A stretch of DNA of 64,000 nucleotides from assembly GCA_041875495.1 (NCBI GenBank), contig CP112982.1, positions 2,294,001 through 2,358,000 of the forward strand, given 5' to 3'. A program made the translations under genes and the position numbers. The notes beneath the pieces were generated by a model. The model was not told where the DNA came from, ran no database searches, and saw only the letters and a list, made by a program, of their open reading frames with translations. This document shows, in pieces, positions 11,348 to 22,428 of this stretch. The DNA comes from Halomonas sp. CH40 (GTDB taxonomy: Bacteria; Pseudomonadota; Gammaproteobacteria; Pseudomonadales; Halomonadaceae). Positions within the stretch are counted from its first letter, which is position 1, and each line of letters opens with the position of its first letter.

Positions 11348-12337
11348 GTGCCCCTCGCCGACGATCACCGCGTACTTTACCAGGCGTTTCTCGACCAGGA
11401 ATTAATCGAATGGCTCGCACTGCTACCCGAACAGCTTGCCAAGGGACTGGATCGCCAGCGCCATGGGGATCTGCCGATGTGGGAAAAGGCAGTGCGCAAG
11501 CTGCCGCCGTTGCCCGCAGAGCGCGAGGTACACCTTGATCAGGACACCGTCCGCGTGGATATGGCCCTAAGCGACAGCCAGCAGCGCCAGTGTTTCAATC
11601 TGCTGCGCAAGCTGGCGCCCTGGCGCAAAGGGCCCTACTCGCTGGGCGGCATTGATATCGATACCGAATGGCGCTCCGACTGGAAATGGCAGCGGGTGGC
11701 GCCTCACCTTGCCCCGCTCACCTACCGCAAGGTATTGGATGTGGGCGGTGGCAGCGGCTACCATGCCTGGCGCATGGCCGGCGCCGGGGCGGACTTTGTC
11801 CTGGTCATCGACCCGTCACCGCGTTTTTATTGGCAGTTTCAGGCAGTGCGCCATTTTGTGGGCGATGCTGATCAACACCGCACTCACTTTCTGCCGGTTG
11901 GTATTGAAGAGGTACCCGCCAAGCTGGGCTTTTTCGATACAGTCTTTTCCATGGGCGTGCTCTACCATCGGCCGTCTCCCCTTGAGCATTTGCAGCAGTT
12001 GAAGGAGGCCTTGGCCCCAGGGGGCGAACTGGTATTGGAAACCCTGGTGGTGGAAGGCGATGAACAGGCCGTCTTCATGCCCGGCGAGCGCTATGCGGCC
12101 ATGCCCAACGTGTATTTCCTGCCTTCCTCAAAAGCGCTTTGCCATTGGCTTTCGCGCTGCGGATTCAGCAATATCCGCGTGGTGGATGAAGCCGTGACAA
12201 CCCTGGACGAACAGCGCGCCACCGACTGGATGACGTATCAGTCACTAGCAGATTTTCTCGACCCCGATGACCCCTCACTCACCCGGGAAGGCTATCCGGC
12301 GCCTCGGCGGGCAGTGATTATGGCAAACCGCAACTGA
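11348..12337 (+). CDS. cmoB: tRNA U34 carboxymethyltransferase
   Basis: A 329-residue enzyme that transfers the carboxymethyl group of carboxy-SAM to 5-hydroxyuridine-34, giving cmo5U34 in tRNA. The SAM motif KVLDVGGGSGYH lies near residues 128-139, and family landmarks PYSLGGIDIDTEWRSDWKW and FSMGVLYHRPSPLEHL are visible. The frame is open from a TTG at 11327 inside cmoA. The GTG at 11348 is chosen because AAGGAG lies seven bases upstream and the length then matches E. coli CmoB (323). Confidence 0.95.
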   Translation: MPLADDHRVLYQAFLDQELIEWLALLPEQLAKGLDRQRHGDLPMWEKAVRKLPPLPAEREVHLDQDTVRVDMALSDSQQRQCFNLLRKLAPWRKGPYSLGGIDIDTEWRSDWKWQRVAPHLAPLTYRKVLDVGGGSGYHAWRMAGAGADFVLVIDPSPRFYWQFQAVRHFVGDADQHRTHFLPVGIEEVPAKLGFFDTVFSMGVLYHRPSPLEHLQQLKEALAPGGELVLETLVVEGDEQAVFMPGERYAAMPNVYFLPSSKALCHWLSRCGFSNIRVVDEAVTTLDEQRATDWMTYQSLADFLDPDDPSLTREGYPAPRRAVIMANRN

Positions 12338-12433
12338 TCAGTGAATGAACCAATCACAGGCCCGACTTGTCACAGGGGACTGTATGAAATAACTCATACT
12401 GAAATTTCCGGAACATTCGTCAAGGAGTGAAAA

Positions 12434-12682
12434 ATGGGTTTTCTCGCGTGGATTCTGTTTGGTCTGATTGCCGGTATCATTGCCAAGATGATTATGCCGG
12501 GTAAAGATCCGGGCGGCTTTATCATTACCATCCTGCTGGGTATTGCCGGTGCCTTCGTAGGCGGCTGGATTGGCTCACTGGTAGGCTTGGGCGCCGTCGG
12601 TGACTTCAGTTTCGGCAGTTTTATCACCGCCATTGTCGGCGCTCTGGTATTGCTGGCAGGTTATCGGATGATCAAGAACTAG
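12434..12682 (+). CDS. GlsB/YeaQ/YmgE family small membrane protein
   Basis: An 82-residue, glycine-rich protein with three hydrophobic helices (about 1-20, 28-49, 60-79) and the family pattern LIAGIIAKMIMPGKDPGG. The family was named transglycosylase-associated, but its function is poorly defined and often linked to stress. AAGGAG lies eight bases before ATG. It stands alone between cmoB and a terminator hairpin. Confidence 0.85.
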   Translation: MGFLAWILFGLIAGIIAKMIMPGKDPGGFIITILLGIAGAFVGGWIGSLVGLGAVGDFSFGSFITAIVGALVLLAGYRMIKN

Positions 12683-12752
12683 GCTTTATTGAATGGCCTT
12701 GTTGAATGGCCATCTTGAATTGTCGTCTTATTCAGTTGCAGAAGTTTCTTTT

Positions 12753-12778
12753 AAAAGCCGCTCTTATGAGCGGCTTTT
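12753..12778. terminator. Bidirectional terminator between the GlsB-like gene and the YugP-like gene
   Basis: A perfect inverted repeat AAAAGCCGCTC-TTAT-GAGCGGCTTTT. The arms start with A-runs and end with T-runs, so it can act in both directions between the convergent genes. Confidence 0.85.
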
Positions 12779-12782
12779 GGCG

Positions 12783-13457
12783 TTAACGGCGCAGAATCAC
12801 CAGCCAGCGCCCCAGGTTGAGAATACTCGCCAGGGAAGCCGCCACATAAGTAAACGCGCAGGCAGTCAGCACATGGCGGGCACCCTGCATATCTTTGGGG
12901 GGCACATAGTCTTTCAGAATGGGCAAGGCGCGGTTGAAGCTGGCATCAAACTCCACCGGCAGGGTGACCAGATGAACCACCGCCGCCGTACCAAAGCTGA
13001 TCACCGCCATGACAATTACCAGTGCCAAACCACCCGGAAGGCGGGTCAGCACAAACAGGAAGGGGGCTGCCATCATCAAGATGGCCCCCACCTTTTCCGC
13101 CTTTTGCGCCAGCAGCACCAGACGTGAGCGCGCCAGCAGCGGCGCATAGCCCTGGTGATGCTGCAGAGCATGGCCAACTTCATGGGCTGCTACCGTCACC
13201 GCCGTCAAGGTGCGCCCGTCATGGTTCTCCGCCGACAGGCGTACCGTGCGGGCCTCCGGGTCGTAATGGTCACCGTACTCGGTGCGCTCTACCTTCACCC
13301 CTTCGACGTTAAAGCGGCGCAGCAGATGCTCAGCCAACTCCGCCCCGGTTCCCGGGTAATCATCGCGACCGCGGGCATGACGCTTGAGCACCCACTTGGC
13401 CCACAGATTGGGCAGCACGAAAATGGCCAGTACAAAAGCAATCAGCAGAATAATCAT
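12783..13457 (-). CDS. Zinc metallopeptidase, YugP family
   Basis: A 224-residue predicted membrane protease. The zinc motif AHEVGHALQHH at residues 91-101 gives H92, E93 and H96. Hydrophobic segments are at about 1-20, 126-165 and 195-215. The substrate is unknown for the family. It overlaps cpdA by four bases (13454-13457), so it is probably the last gene of the nudF-yqiB-cpdA transcript. Confidence 0.85.
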   Translation of the reverse strand: MIILLIAFVLAIFVLPNLWAKWVLKRHARGRDDYPGTGAELAEHLLRRFNVEGVKVERTEYGDHYDPEARTVRLSAENHDGRTLTAVTVAAHEVGHALQHHQGYAPLLARSRLVLLAQKAEKVGAILMMAAPFLFVLTRLPGGLALVIVMAVISFGTAAVVHLVTLPVEFDASFNRALPILKDYVPPKDMQGARHVLTACAFTYVAASLASILNLGRWLVILRR

Positions 13458-14188
13458 GACGTCACCCGCTCAATACGGGTTTGCCAGCCAGTTCCTTGGA
13501 TATCCAGCACACGGTAGCCAGGGCGAGCGGCCTCATCCACCGCAAACGCCTCAGCATGGGGCAGAAACTGATCGGCCGTGGCGGGGCTACCGTAAACACT
13601 GACGCTGAAACCGTTCAACGCCTTTTCCTCCGCGTAGGCCTGATGGGCATGGCCAAACAGCACCACTTTGACCTGCGGATACTGGCCAATCAACTGCCAG
13701 AAAGCGTCTTTATCTTCCAGGCCGATGGCATCCATCCAGGCAGCGCCTACTTCAACCGGCGGATGGTGCATGGCTATCAGCGTTGGCGCCGTTTGGCGAT
13801 CAAGCTGGGCTGCCAATGCCGCCAGCTTATCGCTTCCCAGGGCACCGCCTGGTTCGCCAGGCACCTGGGTATCCAGCAACAGCAGCCGCCATTCATTCAG
13901 CACCAGCGCGTCTGCCAGTGGATGAACCGCTTCCATCAGGGGGCGCTGGTCATGGTTGCCCGGCAGCCAATGCCAGGGGCAAGCCAGACGATTGAGCTGT
14001 TCAACTGCCAATGCGTAGGCCTGTGCCGATTCATCCTGGCTGATATCGCCAGTCACGATCACTAGGTCAGGCTTTTCCTGCTTGATGGCGTCCATAACCG
14101 CCAGGAACTGACGATAGGGAACCCCCGCCCGTGAACGGGCCAGAGGATCAGCATGCAGGTGCAGGTCAGTCAGCTGTACAAGACGCAT
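13454..14188 (-). CDS. cpdA: 3',5'-cyclic AMP phosphodiesterase
   Basis: A 244-residue metallophosphoesterase expected to hydrolyse cAMP to AMP. All metal-binding motifs are present in order: D8-x-H10 (QLTDLHLHA), GD47-48 (VTGDIS), GNHD77-80, HHPP near residue 142 and GHAH near 180. The neighbours YqiB and NudF are the same as in E. coli, where cpdA also lies close to parE, which supports the assignment over other class III phosphodiesterases. Confidence 0.92.
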   Translation of the reverse strand: MRLVQLTDLHLHADPLARSRAGVPYRQFLAVMDAIKQEKPDLVIVTGDISQDESAQAYALAVEQLNRLACPWHWLPGNHDQRPLMEAVHPLADALVLNEWRLLLLDTQVPGEPGGALGSDKLAALAAQLDRQTAPTLIAMHHPPVEVGAAWMDAIGLEDKDAFWQLIGQYPQVKVVLFGHAHQAYAEEKALNGFSVSVYGSPATADQFLPHAEAFAVDEAARPGYRVLDIQGTGWQTRIERVTS

Positions 14189-14200
14189 TGGTGACGCTCC

Positions 14201-14641
14201 TCAAGGCACTTCATGCAGGTATTCGCTGCGCCCATGGGCCAGGCCGTGGGCCAACCATTCGCCCAGAAAACGATTGAGCTGAAGTTTTTCATCCGGCTGG
14301 TGCATACGCGGATTGGGATAGCGATAGCGGCCATGAAAGTGCCTTTCGCGCTGAAAGTTGGTCACTTCCGCCATACGCACATCATGGTAAAGGTGAACGC
14401 GCATCTTGGGGCTTTCCAGCAGATGATCCATCAGGCCCGTCTGGGAAACGTGCACCATGGTGGTATAAGGCGCATTTTCATGGATATACAGATGCAGGGC
14501 ATTATCGCCCCGTTCTCCCAGCTGAATGGCGCGACGCTGGCCTTCCTCCATATCACCCACCAGCCGAATCAGGCGCAGGTAATTTGCGCTGCATTCACCT
14601 TGCAGGGATTTCAGGTCAGTAACGTAAGCGTTTCGAACCAT
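14201..14641 (-). CDS. yqiB: DUF1249 family protein (YqiB-like)
   Basis: A 146-residue protein of the DUF1249/YqiB family, recognised by the N-terminal YVTDLKSLQGECSANYLRL, by MVHVSQTG and LLESPKMRVHLYHDVRMAEV, and by the end FLGEWLAHGLAHG. No catalytic motif is evident and the function is unknown. It lies between nudF and cpdA, the conserved gammaproteobacterial arrangement, 12 bases before cpdA. Confidence 0.88.
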   Translation of the reverse strand: MVRNAYVTDLKSLQGECSANYLRLIRLVGDMEEGQRRAIQLGERGDNALHLYIHENAPYTTMVHVSQTGLMDHLLESPKMRVHLYHDVRMAEVTNFQRERHFHGRYRYPNPRMHQPDEKLQLNRFLGEWLAHGLAHGRSEYLHEVP

Positions 14642-14799
14642 TGCGGGCTCCCATTCTTTTTACATTCGATCTTTAACCACCGATCTTTAAAATATGATCT
14701 AAAGACCGATTCTTGGGTACAGACATTTGATACAAGCTTAATACGTACTTAAGGGGTCAGTTTTTAGCCTGTTTGTGGTTCTCTGTTCAAACAGCGGTT

Positions 14800-15468
14800 T
14801 CAACGAAAGCGCGGCGTATTATCCGGCAAGGCACGCAGCGACGCTCGCTGACTTGCCAGCCAGTGCATGCCGATCAGGCTCATGGCGTTATCGAGCCGCC
14901 CCTGCACCATCAGCTCCCAGGCATCATGAAAGCTGACCACATGCACCCGGATATCTTCATGTTCCTCGTCCAGGCCGTGGATACCGCCCATGCCCTGACT
15001 ATTAATCAGGCCACAGAACAGGGTCACGCGCTCGTTGCAGGCCCCAGGGCTTGGGTAATAGGTGTGCAAATGCTTGAGCTCGGTGACCTGGCAGCCCGCC
15101 TCTTCCTGTGCCTCACGGCGAGCAACGTTCTCAAGGGTTTCGCCCTCTTCTACCAGGCCAGCGACAAACTCCAGCTTCCATGGCGTTAGGGGGTCATCTA
15201 CCGCCCCTGCCCTGAATTGCTCGACAAATACCAGCGCATCGCTAACCACATCGTAAAGCAGTACCCCCACCGCATCCTTGCGCATATGGACTTCACGGCG
15301 CATGGGCTCGCTCCAGCCGCCCTCAAACAGGCGATGACGCAGGGTAATGGCTTCCAGGCGGAAAAAACCTTGCTGTAGCACATCCCGAGAAATCAGCTCA
15401 ACGTCCTTACCCGTAAACGCAGGCGACGCTGAAGAAGATGAATCTGGTGCAGGGGACTCGGCGTCCAT
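14800..15468 (-). CDS. nudF: ADP-ribose pyrophosphatase (Nudix)
   Basis: A 222-residue Nudix hydrolase that cleaves ADP-ribose to AMP and ribose-5-phosphate. The complete Nudix box spans residues 104-125, beginning GLVEEGETLENV and ending REAQEEAG. Family segments EQFRAGAVDDPLTPWKLE and YPSPGACNERV support NudF. About 20 N-terminal residues are low-complexity (Ser/Ala/Pro), so the true start could be slightly internal. 158 bases separate it from yqiB. Confidence 0.92.
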   Translation of the reverse strand: MDAESPAPDSSSSASPAFTGKDVELISRDVLQQGFFRLEAITLRHRLFEGGWSEPMRREVHMRKDAVGVLLYDVVSDALVFVEQFRAGAVDDPLTPWKLEFVAGLVEEGETLENVARREAQEEAGCQVTELKHLHTYYPSPGACNERVTLFCGLINSQGMGGIHGLDEEHEDIRVHVVSFHDAWELMVQGRLDNAMSLIGMHWLASQRASLRALPDNTPRFR

Positions 15469-15615
15469 GGGTCACTCCTGATAAAAAACGTTACCCCATT
15501 ATCGGGACTTGTTATCGGGAATGCCAATTTACCTGCAGCAAGCAGAGACTATCGCCTTGCAAGGCAGACGCTATCACGCAGGCAGTTATCATTGCCTGCG
15601 TGCTGTGTTCGTTGA

Positions 15616-16272
15616 TCAGGATGACAGCTGTTCAAGCAGTTGTTGCGCGTCTTGGCGCAATGCCGCATCTGACGCTTCACGCCCTTGGCGCACATCTCCC
15701 TCCAGCGCCCGCTGAGCATGCTCACGCGCTGCCTGAGTGTTGCCTTCCTCGGCCAGAAACGCGGCATAGTAATAATTAACATCTATCCCCGCCGGGCGGA
15801 TTTCCAGGGCGCGCTGAAACATCTGCTCCGCCTTGTCGCTATCCCCAAAGCCGATGAGGCCACCGGGTACACGGTCGTACAGCGCGCCCAGAGTGACATA
15901 GGCTGAGCCTTGATAGCCTTCGGGGTCGATAGTGATGGCCCGCTCCAGCACATCCCGGGCAGCCTTGGCATCGCCCAGCGCACCCAAGCCACCGCGCTCG
16001 CGAGCGTAGGCGGCCAGCACAATGCCCTGCCACACCAGCACATCGGCTTCATCGGCATGCTGCCCGGCCAAGGCTTCAGCCTCCCCTGCCAGCGCTTTCA
16101 ATGCGCCTTCACGCTGGCTAGCGGGCATTTGTGTCACTGTGTTTTCCCAACGGTTCTGCAGTGAAAAAAGCGCGTCCTGATAGGCGCTGGCCGATAACGA
16201 AGCAACGCAAACAGCGGTACTCAACAGCGCCAGGCTGAACGTCTTGGTGACCATCTTTTTGGATACTTGCAT
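15616..16272 (-). CDS. Exported tetratricopeptide-repeat protein
   Basis: A 218-residue protein with an N-terminal signal-like segment (KTFSLALLSTAVCVASLSAS, cleavage probably near SASA-Y). Helical repeats typical of TPR follow: one around residues 110-145 and another around 150-190 (AEQMFQRALEIRPAGIDV, then YYAAFLAEEGNTQAAREHA). It is probably a periplasmic protein-binding scaffold. The specific role is not recognised. It is monocistronic as far as seen. Confidence 0.75.
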   Translation of the reverse strand: MQVSKKMVTKTFSLALLSTAVCVASLSASAYQDALFSLQNRWENTVTQMPASQREGALKALAGEAEALAGQHADEADVLVWQGIVLAAYARERGGLGALGDAKAARDVLERAITIDPEGYQGSAYVTLGALYDRVPGGLIGFGDSDKAEQMFQRALEIRPAGIDVNYYYAAFLAEEGNTQAAREHAQRALEGDVRQGREASDAALRQDAQQLLEQLSS

Positions 16273-16539
16273 GGGCGACTCCCAATGAATACTGGTTGGA
16301 ATTGTTGTTGCGTTGCACGGCTAGCCAAAGCTGAATCCGCCAACCGAGTAACCAATGTAACGAACGTTTGAATGATACGCCAGACAGAATTATAACGCTG
16401 TGTTTACCCGTTACGGGAGTATCACTAACAACTTGGCGGTTAGGGATTTAACGCAGTGAGTAGCGTATGCTGGTAGACCCTATCGAGATAGACAACGACA
16501 TCGCAACATGGAGCAGCGCATCCGATGAAAGGCAGGAAT

Positions 16540-17064
16540 ATGACCCGCTGGCGCGACCCGGCAAAAGACCCGCGCCAGGAGCCGAAAAGCAACCTCATCA
16601 CGCCGGCAGGTGCTCAACGGCTGCGCGGCATATTGGATCATCTTGCACGGGTCAAGCGTCCGGCACTATCTGCCAAGGTCGGCGAAGCGGCCGCCCTGGG
16701 CGACCGCTCGGAAAACGCTGATTACACCTACAACAAAAAAGAGCTGAACCGGGTGATTGCGCGGATTGGCTATCTGACCAAGCGCCTGGATGAACTGCAG
16801 GTAGTTGACCGCTTGCCCGCCAATACTAACAAGGTGTTTTTCGGCGCCTTCGTGGAACTGGAAGGTGAGGATGGCGAAGAAATCGCCATACGCATTGTCG
16901 GCCATGATGAAATCGACACCCAGCAGCGCTGGATCAGCGTAGATGCGCCTTTAGCCAAGGCGCTACTGGGTAAAGAGCTGGACGATGAGGTCAGCGTCAA
17001 GACACCAGGCGGTGAGACCACCTACCTGATTACCTCCATTCACTACCGCACACCCGCCCGATAG
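16540..17064 (+). CDS. greB: Transcription elongation factor GreB
   Basis: A 174-residue factor that rescues backtracked RNA polymerase by stimulating transcript cleavage. The coiled-coil tip has GDRSENADYTYNKKEL, with the acidic residues that act at the RNA polymerase active site, followed by a C-terminal FKBP-like domain (KVFFGAFVELE, RIVGHDEID). ATG at 16540 is preferred because AGGCAGG lies just upstream; ATG 16525 is also possible. Its 3' end overlaps the convergent rsmC by 22 bases. Confidence 0.93.
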   Translation: MTRWRDPAKDPRQEPKSNLITPAGAQRLRGILDHLARVKRPALSAKVGEAAALGDRSENADYTYNKKELNRVIARIGYLTKRLDELQVVDRLPANTNKVFFGAFVELEGEDGEEIAIRIVGHDEIDTQQRWISVDAPLAKALLGKELDDEVSVKTPGGETTYLITSIHYRTPAR

Positions 17065-18062
17065 ACTTTAAAGCGGCGGTTATCTGCCAGAACCTCAAAG
17101 CTGCCGAAGGTGGCCTCCAGGTGATCTGCATAGGGTAAGAAGGCGTTGGCCACCAGAATCAACTGCCCTCCCCGCGCCAGATGCGCCGGCGCCTCACGTA
17201 TCAGCTGGCCTGCTGCCCCGTAGTGAATATCCCGCTCCTGATGAAACGGCGGGTTACTGATAATCAGATCAAACTGTTCATCGCCCAGGGCTGAATACAC
17301 ATCACTGGCCAGCACGCGGGCAGACAGCTGGTTGGCGGCCAGCGTTCGACGACAGGCTTCAAGGGCGAAGGCATTGATATCGACGGCGGTCACCTCTTGG
17401 CTGCGCTCAGCCAGCCAGGTGCTGATAATGCCATCACCGCAACCGATATCCAGGCATCTTGGCAGCGTGCCAGGCAATTTGTTTGCCTGCAGCTGGCGTT
17501 CCAGCGTATCCAACAAAAGCGCGGTGCCCTCATCCAGCTTGCCGTGGCCAAAGACCCCAGGGTGGCTATGCAACTGTATACCGCGCAGATTGAAGGTTTG
17601 CCAGGCAGCGTCGTTGGCCGTGGGCAAGGCCTGGGTCTGGGTGGCAAACAGGGAACAGCGCCGCGCATTATCCAGTTTATCACACGGCAGGCCCAGCGCT
17701 TCCAGCACCTTGGGTACGCGCTTGATCCCGCCATTATGTTCACCCACGACCTCCAGCGGCGTACCCGGCGGCAACTGCTCGCACAGCCAGGTTAACCACC
17801 AGATACCTAGCTGATGGGTTTTTGGCCAGAACAATACCCAGCCCGTGGACGCTGTCATAGCATCCTCGTCCATGGGTGAAGCGGCGGTAATGCCACGCTG
17901 CCGGTAGGCGTGCACAATAATGTGATCAGCGCTCACCACGCCTTGCACCTGCTCCGCCAGCCAGTCATCCACGGGGGGTGCGACGGCAACAACCGGTGCA
18001 TTGGGGCCAGACGAGGGGTGATAGCGTTGCAGTAACTGGCAGGCAGGTGTCTGTGCCTTCAT
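17043..18062 (-). CDS. rsmC: 16S rRNA m2G1207 methyltransferase
   Basis: A 339-residue protein with the two-domain RsmC layout: an N-terminal inactive methyltransferase-like half and a C-terminal catalytic half. The latter has CLDIGCGDGIISTWLAE (SAM binding, about 203-219) and SNPPFHQ (269-275), the N-P-P-F motif of N2-guanine methyltransferases. It methylates G1207 of 16S rRNA. Alternative: the related RlmG, but length and neighbourhood do not decide between them. Confidence 0.85.
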   Translation of the reverse strand: MKAQTPACQLLQRYHPSSGPNAPVVAVAPPVDDWLAEQVQGVVSADHIIVHAYRQRGITAASPMDEDAMTASTGWVLFWPKTHQLGIWWLTWLCEQLPPGTPLEVVGEHNGGIKRVPKVLEALGLPCDKLDNARRCSLFATQTQALPTANDAAWQTFNLRGIQLHSHPGVFGHGKLDEGTALLLDTLERQLQANKLPGTLPRCLDIGCGDGIISTWLAERSQEVTAVDINAFALEACRRTLAANQLSARVLASDVYSALGDEQFDLIISNPPFHQERDIHYGAAGQLIREAPAHLARGGQLILVANAFLPYADHLEATFGSFEVLADNRRFKVYRAGVR

Positions 18063-18101
18063 GGTGTCATCTCTATGGGTATGATTGAGTATCGCCGACG
18101 T

Positions 18102-18938
18102 TCAGGTCGCCTTGACCAGGGTATAAAGCAGGTAGCGCCCCAAACGCCAATGGGGTTCGCTGCGGCAAAACTGTTTTTCCAGTGCCACTAAGCGTTCCTG
18201 TTCGGCAGCATCCTTGGGCGGCTGGCGCAGGTAGTCCTGAAAAATGCGGATGCCCGCGACCTGGCGGATTTCCAACCCGTTTTCCTGGCTCCAGGCCTCT
18301 ATCTGGGCGTGGGTCAGCGGAGATATCGGCGTTAGTCGCTGGCCCAGGCCAAACCCTTCCAACCGATCCTGCTGGGCTTTTTGCAGATTTCCTTTCACCA
18401 CGTTGGAAAAGCGCAGCGCATCACGGTTGAAAACCATCAGGCTGAGCTCGCCTCCCGGTGCCAGCAGTTGGCTTAGCTGGCCCAGCGCCTGGCGGGGGTT
18501 ACCCAACCATTCCAGCACCGCATGGCAAACAATCAGCCGCCAGGGGCCGGGCAAGGTATCAGGTAAGTGTTGCAGCGCCAGCGGGTAGCAGCGCACACGT
18601 TCAGCCACTTCAGGCTCAGCCTGCAGCGCTTTTTCGGCATGCTTCAGCATATCGCGGGAGGGCTCCGTCAGGGTGACCTGAAAGCCACGTTGTGCAAACC
18701 ATAGCGCCTGCTGGCCAAGTCCACCGCCCACGTCCAGAACGTTTTCTGCTTCTACACAACGCTGAGACAGATCGTGCTTTAAGGCCGTCAACATATCAGG
18801 CAGCAAGGCATCCAGTAGCGCCAGGCGTAGCTCCCCACGCGGGGCATTATAAAGTGAACGGGAAAACTTGTCGGCCAGGCCATCAAAATAACGGTCACCG
18901 TCAGATGACAGTTCAAACGCGTTTGCAGAAGGTTTCAC
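18102..18938 (-). CDS. cmoM: tRNA cmo5U34 methyltransferase CmoM
   Basis: A 278-residue class I methyltransferase resembling E. coli CmoM (SmtA). It shows FDGLADKFSRSLYNAPRGEL (residues 18-37), the SAM motif VLDVGGGLGQQ (67-77), CHAVLEWLGNPRQAL and the C-terminal pattern IRIFQDYLRQ ... EKQFCRSEPHW. The enzyme methylates the carboxyl of cmo5U34, the product of CmoA/CmoB, both encoded 7 kb away. It is transcribed alone, 39 bases before rsmC begins. Confidence 0.85.
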   Translation of the reverse strand: MKPSANAFELSSDGDRYFDGLADKFSRSLYNAPRGELRLALLDALLPDMLTALKHDLSQRCVEAENVLDVGGGLGQQALWFAQRGFQVTLTEPSRDMLKHAEKALQAEPEVAERVRCYPLALQHLPDTLPGPWRLIVCHAVLEWLGNPRQALGQLSQLLAPGGELSLMVFNRDALRFSNVVKGNLQKAQQDRLEGFGLGQRLTPISPLTHAQIEAWSQENGLEIRQVAGIRIFQDYLRQPPKDAAEQERLVALEKQFCRSEPHWRLGRYLLYTLVKAT

Positions 18939-19095
18939 TCAGGCATCCATGGGAACGCTAAAACGGCTAGTCTACGCTGTTTGAAAGCATAACTTAACGA
19001 TCAATATAAGCGGCCCAACACCTTATGTAGGCAAGCCCCCTGTTTATCGGGCATGATAAGCAAACCCCAAAATGTTAAGTAACAGGTAACAAATT

Positions 19096-19782
19096 ATGGC
19101 CCATTCACAAGATGCGCATAACAGCACCATGCCATCGGTGCTTGATGACCAGAGTGGCGAAGAGGTCATTCAACGTATTGGCCAGTTGACCCGCATGCTA
19201 CGCGAAAGTATGAAAGAGCTCGGGCTGGATCAACAGATAGAGCAAGCCGCCCAAGCCATTCCGGATGCCAACGAGCGCTTGCATTATGTTGCCAGCATGA
19301 CGGAACAGGCCGCTGAGCGTTCTCTTAACGCCGTTGAGCGCGCGCAGCCCACCCAGGACAGGCTGGAAGCAGTCAGCCAATCGCTTTCCGCTCGCTGGGA
19401 AACCAAACCCGACAGTGATCACATCACAGCAGATGATCAACTAATTGCGGATACGCGCCAGTTTCTGGCCCAGGAAGTGCCTACCCAGGTAGGCTGTGCT
19501 CAAAAAGAACTGCTTGAGATCATGATGGCTCAGGATTTTCAGGATCTGACCGGCCAGGTGATCAAGAAAATGATGGAGGTGATCCAGACCATCGAACAGG
19601 AACTGGTACAGGTGTTGGTGGACAATGTGCCAGAGGCCAGCGAAAGCATGAAACAGCTTGACCAGCGCGATGAACACGCCCGATTGCGCAATGGCCCACA
19701 GATGGATAAAGAAAAGGAACAAGAAGATGTCGTCAACGGCCAGGATCAGGTCGACGATTTGCTTGATGAACTGGGTTTCTGA
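19096..19782 (+). CDS. cheZ: Chemotaxis protein phosphatase CheZ
   Basis: A 228-residue CheY-phosphate phosphatase. The catalytic segment IMMAQDFQDLTGQVIKKM holds D150 and Q154, equivalent to E. coli D143 and Q147. The C-terminus VDDLLDELGF is the CheY-docking peptide, preceded by an acidic linker. It is slightly longer than E. coli CheZ (214). It is unusual in having no chemotaxis or flagellar genes beside it in this window. The ribosome-binding site is weak (AGGT). Confidence 0.95.
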   Translation: MAHSQDAHNSTMPSVLDDQSGEEVIQRIGQLTRMLRESMKELGLDQQIEQAAQAIPDANERLHYVASMTEQAAERSLNAVERAQPTQDRLEAVSQSLSARWETKPDSDHITADDQLIADTRQFLAQEVPTQVGCAQKELLEIMMAQDFQDLTGQVIKKMMEVIQTIEQELVQVLVDNVPEASESMKQLDQRDEHARLRNGPQMDKEKEQEDVVNGQDQVDDLLDELGF

Positions 19783-19964
19783 ACCAGGCTTTTGAACAGG
19801 CGCTGATCAGCATCAGTCTGGAATCTGCTAGGATCATTTATCGTGCGTTACGCTGCTCATAGCAAAAAACTATCACAAAGGTGTTTATTTGCAAATTGAA
19901 ACTATAGCGCGCATCGTTTATAAATTATCTGCAAGTAAATAACCTAGTTAATAAAAGATCAATG

Positions 19965-19993
19965 GCAGGAAGCAAATTCAGTCAGCTTCCTGC
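19965..19993. repeat. Hairpin in the cheZ-katG intergenic region
   Basis: A 9-bp inverted repeat GCAGGAAGC/GCTTCCTGC with an 11-base loop, inside the 345-bp noncoding stretch 19783-20127. The rest of that stretch is AT-rich and has no convincing ORF. The hairpin lacks a T-run, so it may be a weak terminator for cheZ or a regulatory structure. Confidence 0.4.
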
Positions 19994-20081
19994 ATGAAAG
20001 TGTCATCAGGATTCGCTTAACATCACCGTTACGCTTGATGCGCGATGGCAGATACAATGATATTCCCTTTAATGTAGGGAA

Positions 20082-20099
20082 AGATAACAGACGTTATCT
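20082..20099. promoter_or_regulatory. Candidate operator palindrome upstream of katG
   Basis: A perfect 7-bp inverted repeat AGATAAC-AGAC-GTTATCT, about 29 bases before the katG start. It resembles a GATA/TATC half-site pair as found in OxyR sites, but the spacing (16 bp for GATA..TATC rather than 17) does not fit the OxyR consensus exactly. Regulation by a peroxide sensor is plausible but unproven. Confidence 0.35.
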
Positions 20100-20103
20100 A
20101 TAG

Positions 20104-22302
<2,199 letters not shown>

Positions 22303-22320
22303 TGCACTCGCCGCTCAACA

Positions 22321-22381
22321 GGGCCGAATTTACTCGGCCCTGATCCAAAAACGCTCGGGCTAATTACCCGAGCGTTTTTTT
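22321..22381 (+). terminator. katG terminator (two tandem hairpins)
   Basis: The first hairpin is GGGCCGA...TCGGCCC (22321-22340). The second is AAAAACGCTCGGG/CCCGAGCGTTTTT (22347-22359 and 22367-22379), followed by more T. The second is a typical rho-independent terminator and its A-rich left arm could also stop the converging kynU transcript. Confidence 0.88.
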
Positions 22382-22428
22382 ATGCCTGTGCGGCTGTTTT
22401 ATGCCACAAGCAAATAAATACCCATGAT

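Noticed and set aside
20082..20099. A definite OxyR site before katG
   Set aside because: The half-site spacing does not fit the OxyR consensus; it is kept only as an unassigned palindrome.
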